Assembly: GCF_032854445.1 (NCBI RefSeq)
Contig: NC_088307.1
Coordinates: 746,001-810,000, forward strand
Reading direction: 5' to 3'
Source of the DNA: Liolophura sinensis
Lineage: Eukaryota; Mollusca; Polyplacophora; Chitonida; Chitonidae
Length of the DNA: 64,000 nt
Shown here: positions 57,822-64,000 of the stretch, piece after piece
Position numbering within the stretch: the first letter of the stretch is position 1
Layout of the letters: each line of letters begins with the position of its first letter
Notes under the pieces: generated by a model
What the model saw: the letters and a program-made list of their open reading frames with translations, nothing else
Told to the model about the DNA's origin: nothing
The model's database searches: none
Program-made: the position numbers and the translations under genes

Positions 57822-59190
57822 CTGCAAATAGGTAAATAACAAATGATCCCTAATGGTTGACCTTATATTGACAGACCTTACAGATTTACACTTACACTGT
57901 TAAGTGCTTGAAAATGAGTTTTCATGCACACATAACAAAAATGGCCAGATGGGTGTATACACAAAACAGCCAGTGAATAATGCAATCATCATCATTAACA
58001 TATTATTGTATACACATATAGATATATGAATACGTAAATATCTACGTGTATGTAGTGTGACCATGCATGACCTAAATGAACTAAGCTGGCATGCTTTATT
58101 CAAGTTGATCTGAAGCTTGTGGTTCTGGATATAAACAAAAAGGCAATGATGACTTTCAGATGAAGACAGCCTTATGGTAACTGGAGTCCAATTTTAGTCC
58201 TAGAAATACAATGTACCTGTATCAGGATGTGCAGGTGTTAGACTGGCTGATCACAATTAAATGAGTGAGATGCTACAAACGTCACAATGATACATGTATG
58301 TAACATTAAACAATGAAACCTATCTCCAATAAAAGAAAATGGAACACAGAAGCTTGGCAAGCAAAGCATGCTGGGGAATGGAGAACAAAATAACCAATGA
58401 AAACATGCAAAAATGTCAGTAACATTAACTGTCGCAGTCATATGAAAAAATTAAGAAAGGAAACAAAGCAAACAAAGTTCACGATACACTAGTGACGTGA
58501 ATTTAGAGATAACACACAGTACTTCAGTTTTTAACCATGATTCAATGCAATGGTAGACAACGAGACGGAATATCCAATCCCAAATAATGCAGGATCTGTG
58601 GTGAATAAGATGTTGGGAAAAACAAAAAGGATGAGTGCAAAGACAAAAAAAAAAAATACAACAAAAAAACAAAAATGAACAGGACAACGTTCTCACCATA
58701 ACCCAAAACATAACCAACAATTCAATAACAAATGCAAAAATTTACATCCATGGGTCTGTGGCTTTATAGAAAACAAAATATACTAAGAAAATAGAAATAA
58801 GGTATTCTGACAAGCAAAAGAACAAAAAAAGGGGGAAATTCCTGTGAAAGAATAAATGTTTTCTTACCCAAAGAAATTTGTCCACAATCTAGAAGTCAAG
58901 AAGCAATAAGTGAGAAGGGAAGAAGCCAGGAGGCAAGAAACATCATGTCATAGTACACGAAGTATGTATATATATATATTTCATCAATTATAGCTACAGC
59001 TTATATTATTTTTAAAATCTTCTCATTAATATCATGCCTGTAAAAACACACGAATTAATCCCTCTACCAATGTCCTTATTTACCAGAATCTGAAGATGTA
59101 GAATTAAGTAGACCCATCTCCTTGGATGCAAAACAACACAAGGATATGAAGAATAAAAAAAAAGAAATGATAATAAATCAATAAAACTGA
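57822..59190. other. VAV intron, no exon recognised
   Basis: A-rich on the plus strand. I looked for the exon carrying the early PH strands and did not find it. The parts 59530-60640 and 61240-61750 also hold nothing beyond the small fragments listed. Other empty VAV intron parts over 300 bases are 30124-30655, 36492-36990, 40255-41017, 41326-41953, 43536-44234, 48250-48625, 49980-50445, 50500-51047, 51539-52002 and 53460-54100. Confidence 0.55.
58975..58982. repeat. Short (TA)n
   Basis: GTATGTATATATATATATTT; a simple repeat in a VAV intron. Confidence 0.6.
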
Positions 59191-59194
59191 CTAA

Positions 59195-59525
59195 CACTTC
59201 ACAAGACTGCCGTCAATTATTGTCTCACATGAGAAATCAGTAGTTCTGATCTTGTGATTACCACTCCACAAGGCTGCTGTAAATTACTGCCTCACATGAG
59301 AAATCAGTAGTTCTGATCTTGTGATTACCACTCCACAAGGCTGCTGTAAATTACTGCCTCACATGAGAAATCAGTAGTTCTGATCTTGTGATTACCACTC
59401 CACAAGGCTGCTGTAAATTACTGCCTCACATGAGAAATCAGTAGTTCTGATCTTGTGATTACCACTCCACAAGGCTGCTGTAAATTACTGCCTCACATGA
59501 GAAATCAGTAGTTCTGATCTTGTCA
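59195..59525. repeat. 67-bp tandem repeat, about five near-identical copies
   Basis: Unit CCACTCCACAAGGCTGCTGT, AAATTACTGCCTCACATGAG, AAATCAGTAGTTCTGATCTT, GTGATTA. The inner copies look identical, so the expansion is recent. Confidence 0.93.
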
Positions 59526-59959
59526 CATGTCAACACATGGAATGTCACAGTTACTGACATTACGAAGGGATTTCTACAACATTACATACCCTAACTGTTC
59601 AAGTTTTTCAAATTCTGAGAGAACTATGGGGCGAAGAGAAATAATTTACATGGCTCGATGAAGCTTTCATTTTTAATGACACAAACTAATCATTGTTGAA
59701 AACGTTGAAGATTTACAATAAAGTAAATGCAGAAACTTCCGGACTTTAAACACTTTTCTAATTACCATTTCAGGCAATCTACCAGTCTGGACAATATGCC
59801 AGCCATGACTAGGGATATTGTGGCAAAACAATGATGCAGATGAATCTGCCTAAATTTTCAATGCATTGTGGGAATTTAAAAGCCGTTAACGGTAAAACGC
59901 TGCCAACACAGGACCAGTATCTGACATATTCTGCTAGACAACACCCCTGATCCCTATGG

Positions 59960-60040
59960 ACCCCCTGCTGCAGGATCAGATGGTTAATTAAGTCTCTGCT
60001 TCACTGCGACTGATCAGCGCTTTACCAACGAGGTCACAAA
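59960..60040 (-). mobile_element. Possible tRNA-like SINE head
   Basis: The minus strand reads TGACCTCGTTGGTAAAGCGC then TGATCAG, an A-box-like tRNA start. No convincing B box follows. Low support. Confidence 0.3.
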
Positions 60041-60639
60041 TCTAGCTCTTCCCGTCCTCAGTCAGTAGGTTTGATAGGCACATGTATTTGGTGAAGGTTG
60101 CTGGTTTAGTTTGGGTCCTTCTGCTAGAAACTAAAACCCCCAAAACAGAAACTAGTGAGGAATTAAAGTGAGCCATATTCTGTAACTGACTTCTGTAATT
60201 CTTCAACCTATTCCCAAGTTTGCAAGGTGTTCATTCAAGCCTATTCTCAGCTGAAGAAATTTTCCTCTGTGCAGCTGACTGACAAAAATGACACTTCTTG
60301 CAAAGCCCTGATAACACAATTAAGATTTTTGTCAGTTTTGTCTGTGGAATTAGGGACACCCTGATGACACATTATAGACGTACTGCCCTCACTACAACCA
60401 CAAAGGCTGTCATCCACACATTAGTTTGGACAAAAATACATAGACAAAAAAAAAAGACTTGACACACCTGTAGAGCAGTCAACACCAATGTTATGAACTA
60501 ATCCGCAACGTAAGTGTTAACGGTCCCAAAAAAGAAAAACGAGAGATTCTGAACACTCTCCATGAAGACAGGCGAGGCAAAGTTTAGAGCTTCAGCAGAG
60601 GCCTAGAAGATTCTGTTTCAAGCGTATATACATGTACAT

Positions 60640-61060
60640 AAAGGTGAATACTACTAAAGGAATACATTCTGTTGAACAACAGCAACAGAAACCACTCCCA
60701 TATTTCTGGTACTAGCACATTCATATACATATGTGTGAATACTACTCTAATTTACTGAATACACTCTGTTGAACAACAGCAACAGAAACCACTCCCATAT
60801 TTCTGGTACTAGCACATTCATATACATATGTGGGAATACTACTCTAATTTACTGAATACACTCTGTTGAACAAAAGCAACAGAAACCACTCCCATATTTC
60901 TGGTACTAGCACATTCACATACATATGTGTGAATACTACTCTAATTTACTGAATATACTCTGCTGAACAACAGCAACAGAAACCACTCCCATATTTCTGG
61001 TACTAGCGAATTCATATACATGTGTGTGAATACTACTCTAACTAATTGAATATACTCTGT
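60640..61060. repeat. ~111-bp tandem repeat, about four copies
   Basis: Unit GAATACTACTCTAATTTACT, GAATACACTCTGTTGAACAA, CAGCAACAGAAACCACTCCC, ATATTTCTGGTACTAGCACA, TTCATATACATATGTGT. Further degraded copies follow to about 61240. Confidence 0.9.
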
Positions 61061-61261
61061 TGAATGACATCGACAGAAACCATCGCGCTATTCTGGTACA
61101 AGTCAATTCATATATGGGTACATACTACTCTAATTTGTTAATTACATTTTGTTGAATGACAACTACAGAATACATCGCAACATTCTGGTACATGTGAAGA
61201 TATAAGTTGGTAAAGTCCAGTCTAATTTGATGATTACATGTACATGTATACACTACTGTCA

Positions 61262-61325
61262 AGACGCTCCTGTCAGTCATTGCGCTGCGCTAGCACTCTA
61301 ACCACCTTGGCCACAGAGACCCTCT
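61262..61325 (-). mobile_element. SINE head fragment (tRNA-like)
   Basis: The complement reads GGTCTCTGTGGCCAAGGTGG then TTAGAGTGCTAGCGCAGCGC, matching the 5' tRNA-like head of the main SINE family (GGGCCTCCGTGGCTCAG...). No body or tail attached. Confidence 0.5.
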
Positions 61326-61749
61326 AATCATTACAAGAATCTGGTACAGGTGAAGATATATGTTGATAAATACTACTCCAGTATACTGCAGAACAATACA
61401 TCAAAAACTGTCACAAAATGCGAATGTTATAATGGTGGTAAGCAATGCAGAGTGGCTGAGCCAGAGGCCACAGTGATTCCCCACACAGCATAAAAAAAAC
61501 AGATTTCATGGTTCAGAAACAAGGCATTCAGACACTGTAGCTCATCTGACTGAGAAGTTCGCAAAACTATATCATGTCCAAGTGAGGTGATATGTTCAAA
61601 TGATGTCCACTAAACCAGTATATAATTAGAGTTGTAAATCCTAGTGGTGTTAGAAAACGTCATTGTGGGCAGTGGTCTTTGATATGCAAATCATCAAAAG
61701 CACAATATATGGCAATTAGTGTACTACGAGTGGCAATTGCAACCCTATG

Positions 61750-62165
61750 CATGGCTGAGTAAACGTTGAGTTGTGGTAGTAGCCACAAAAGCAAATGTTG
61801 AGTTGTGATAGTAGCTACATGAGCAAATGTTTAGTTGTGGTAGTAGCCACAAGAACAAATGAATGGCTGGGCAAATGTTGAGCTGTAGTAGCCACAAGAA
61901 CAAATGAATGGCTGAACAAATGTTGAGTTGTGGTAGTAGCCACAAGAACAAATGAATGGCTGAACAAATGTTGAGTTGTGGTAGTAGCCACAAGAACAAA
62001 TGAATGGCAGAGCAAATGTTGAGTTGTGATAGTAGCCACAAGAGCTAATACTGAGTTGTTGTAGTAGCTACATAAGCAAATGTTTAGTTGTGGTAGTAGC
62101 CACAAGAACAAATGAATGGCTAAGCAAATGTTGAATTGTGATAGTGGTCATAAAAACAAATTCAT
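61750..62165. repeat. ~48-60-bp minisatellite, about eight copies
   Basis: Unit AAATGTTGAGTTGTGGTAGT, AGCCACAAGAACAAATGAAT, GGCTGAAC, some copies lacking the last part. VAV upstream intron. Confidence 0.9.
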
Positions 62166-62389
62166 GGCTAAATTAAATGGAATCACATATTGTACTCAAA
62201 AACAATTACATGTTGCAGTTGCAACAATAAAACTACTGCATCACGGTATGTGCACTTCACAAAGGAACTAGTTTCTTCTAAAACTATGTGAAGCAGAACT
62301 ATCATCATATAAGCATAAACCTTGGCTTCAGTATGTTTCACTGCAATATTTGCAAATGCTATAAGGTAATTCACATAAGGTCACATGTG

Positions 62390-64000
62390 TATGTCATTGT
62401 GGCATGTTCTCTGTATGTCACTGTGGTATGTTCTCTGTATGTCACTGTGGCATGTTCTCTGTATGTCACTGTGGCATGTTCTCTGAATGTCACTGTGGCA
62501 TGTGCCCTGTATGTCATTAAGGCATGTTCTCTGTATGTCATTGTGGAATGTTCTCTGTATGTTACTGTAGCACGTTCCCTGTATGTCACTGTGGCATGTT
62601 CTCTCTATGTCATTGAGGCATGTTCTCTGTATGTACCTATGCGGCATGTTCTCTGTATGTCACTGTGGCATGTTCTCTGTATGTCATTGAGGCATGTTCT
62701 CTGTATGTCATTGTGGCATGTTCTCTCTATGTCACTGTGGCATGTTCTCTGTATGTCACTGAGGCATGTTCTCTGTATGTCATTGTGGCATGTTCCCTGT
62801 ATGTCACTGTGGCATGTTCTCTGTATGTCATTGAGACATGTTCCCTGTATGTCATTGTAGCATGTTCTTTGTATGTCATTGTGGCATGTTCCCTGTATGT
62901 CATTGCGGCATGTTCTCTGTATGGCACTGTGGCATGTTCTCTGTATCTCATTGTGGCATGTTCTCTGTATGTCATTGTGGCATGTTCTCTGTATGTCACT
63001 GTGGCATGTTCCCTGTATGTCATTGAGATATGTTCTCTGTATGTCATTGTGGCATGTTCTTTGTATGCCATTGTGGCATGTTCCCTGTATGTCATTGCGG
63101 CATGTTCTCTGTATGTCATTGCGGCATGTTCCCTGTATGTCACTGTGGCATGTTCTCTGTATGTGATTGAGGTATGTTCTCTGTATGTCATTGTGGCATG
63201 TTCTCAGTATGTCACTGTGGCATGTTCCCTGTATGTCATTATGGCATGTTCTTTGTATGTCACTGTGGCATGTTCTCTGTATGTCATTGTGGCATGTTCT
63301 CTGTATGTGATTGAGGCATGTTCTCTGTATGTCATTGAGGCATGCTCTCTGTATGTCATTGGGGCATGTTCTCTGTATGTCATTGTGGCATGTTCTCTGT
63401 ATGTCATTGTGGCATGTTCTCTGTATGTCACTGTGGCATGTTCCCTGTATGTCATTATGGCATGTTCTTTGTATGTCACTGTGGCATGTTCTCTGTATGT
63501 CACTGTGGTATGTTCTCTGTATGTGATTGAGGCATGTTCTCTGTATGTCATTGTGGCATGTTCTCTGTATGTCACTGTGGCATGTTCTCTGTATGTCAAT
63601 GTGGCATGTTCTCTGTATGTCACTGTGGCATGTTCTCTGTATGTCCCTGTGGCATGTTCCCTGTATGTCACTGTAACATGTTCTCTGTATGTCATCGTGT
63701 CATGTTCTCTGTATGTCATGGTGCATGTCACTGTGCCATGTTCTCTGTATGTCATTGTGGCATGTTCTCTGTATGTCATTGGGGCATGTTCTCTGTATGC
63801 CATTGGGGCATGTTCTCTGTATGTCATTAAGGCATGTTCTCTGTATGTCATTGAGGCATGCTCTCTGTATGTCATTGGGGCATGTTCTCTGTATGTCATT
63901 GGGGCATGTTCTCTCTATGTCACTGGGGCATGTTCTCTGTATGTCATTAAGGCATGTTCTCTGTATGTCACTGTGGCATGTTCCCTGTATGTCATCGAGA
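62390..64000. repeat. 30-bp minisatellite, over 50 copies, cut by window edge
   Basis: Unit TGTCATTGTGGCATGTTCTC plus TGTATGTCAC-type continuation. Because 30 is a multiple of three and the unit lacks stops in several frames, both strands show long open frames (minus-strand repeat MTYREHAT, up to 231 codons). It continues past the right edge. Confidence 0.95.

Noticed and set aside
58865-58895. Candidate 21-bp exon (IVDKFLW) on the minus strand
   Set aside because: It has a donor-like GTAAG and an AG, but does not resemble the missing early PH strands.
63204-63899. 231-codon open frame on the minus strand
   Set aside because: Pure 30-bp repeat whose unit has no stop; the opposite strand is open as well.

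Overview
This is a piece of a eukaryotic, almost certainly invertebrate (lophotrochozoan, probably molluscan or close to it) nuclear genome. The reasons are spliced genes with GT-AG introns and animal-specific signalling domains, several tRNA-derived SINEs with a conserved central/3' region ending in (AATA)n, one SINE of the gastropod/bivalve style ending in an ACTC-rich tail, and an extreme load of minisatellites. There is no bacterial-type operon structure. The taxonomic call is inference; the intron/exon structure is read directly from the sequence.

Two convergent genes are present. From position 2 to about 14521 (+ strand) lies the 3' part of a kelch-repeat gene: six exons whose reading phases all join and which together make six kelch blades. 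The BTB/BACK part expected of a KLHL-type protein would lie left of the window. From 57821 down to 29318 (- strand) lies the 3' half of a VAV-family guanine-nucleotide-exchange factor. Fifteen exons with compatible phases encode the end of the PH domain, a C1 domain, a PxxPxR segment, the first SH3, a proline-rich linker, the SH2 domain and the C-terminal SH3 ending in a stop codon. The CH, DH and early PH exons should lie beyond the right edge. The region 14.5-29.0 kb is intergenic between the two 3' ends.

Most of the remaining sequence is tandem repeat: about 35 arrays with units from ~17 bp to 134 bp. They cover much of the VAV introns, parts of the kelch introns and the intergenic region. 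There is also a ~1.0 kb palindromic (fold-back/MITE-like) element with TA flanks at 10105-11107, and about a dozen SINE copies or fragments.

The most striking observation is that at least five tandem duplications in the VAV gene are built from the gene's own exon-intron junctions. The 81-bp, 65-bp and ~46-bp arrays beside the SH3 and two SH2 exons, and a two-copy duplication beside the first C1 exon, each repeat the exon's 3' end plus its 5' splice site. The ~121-bp array beside the linker exon repeats the 3' splice site plus the exon start. The gene therefore carries dozens of decoy splice sites. Second, the predicted C1 domain keeps all ligands of one zinc site but has lost three of four ligands of the other, as if one zinc site had been dismantled.
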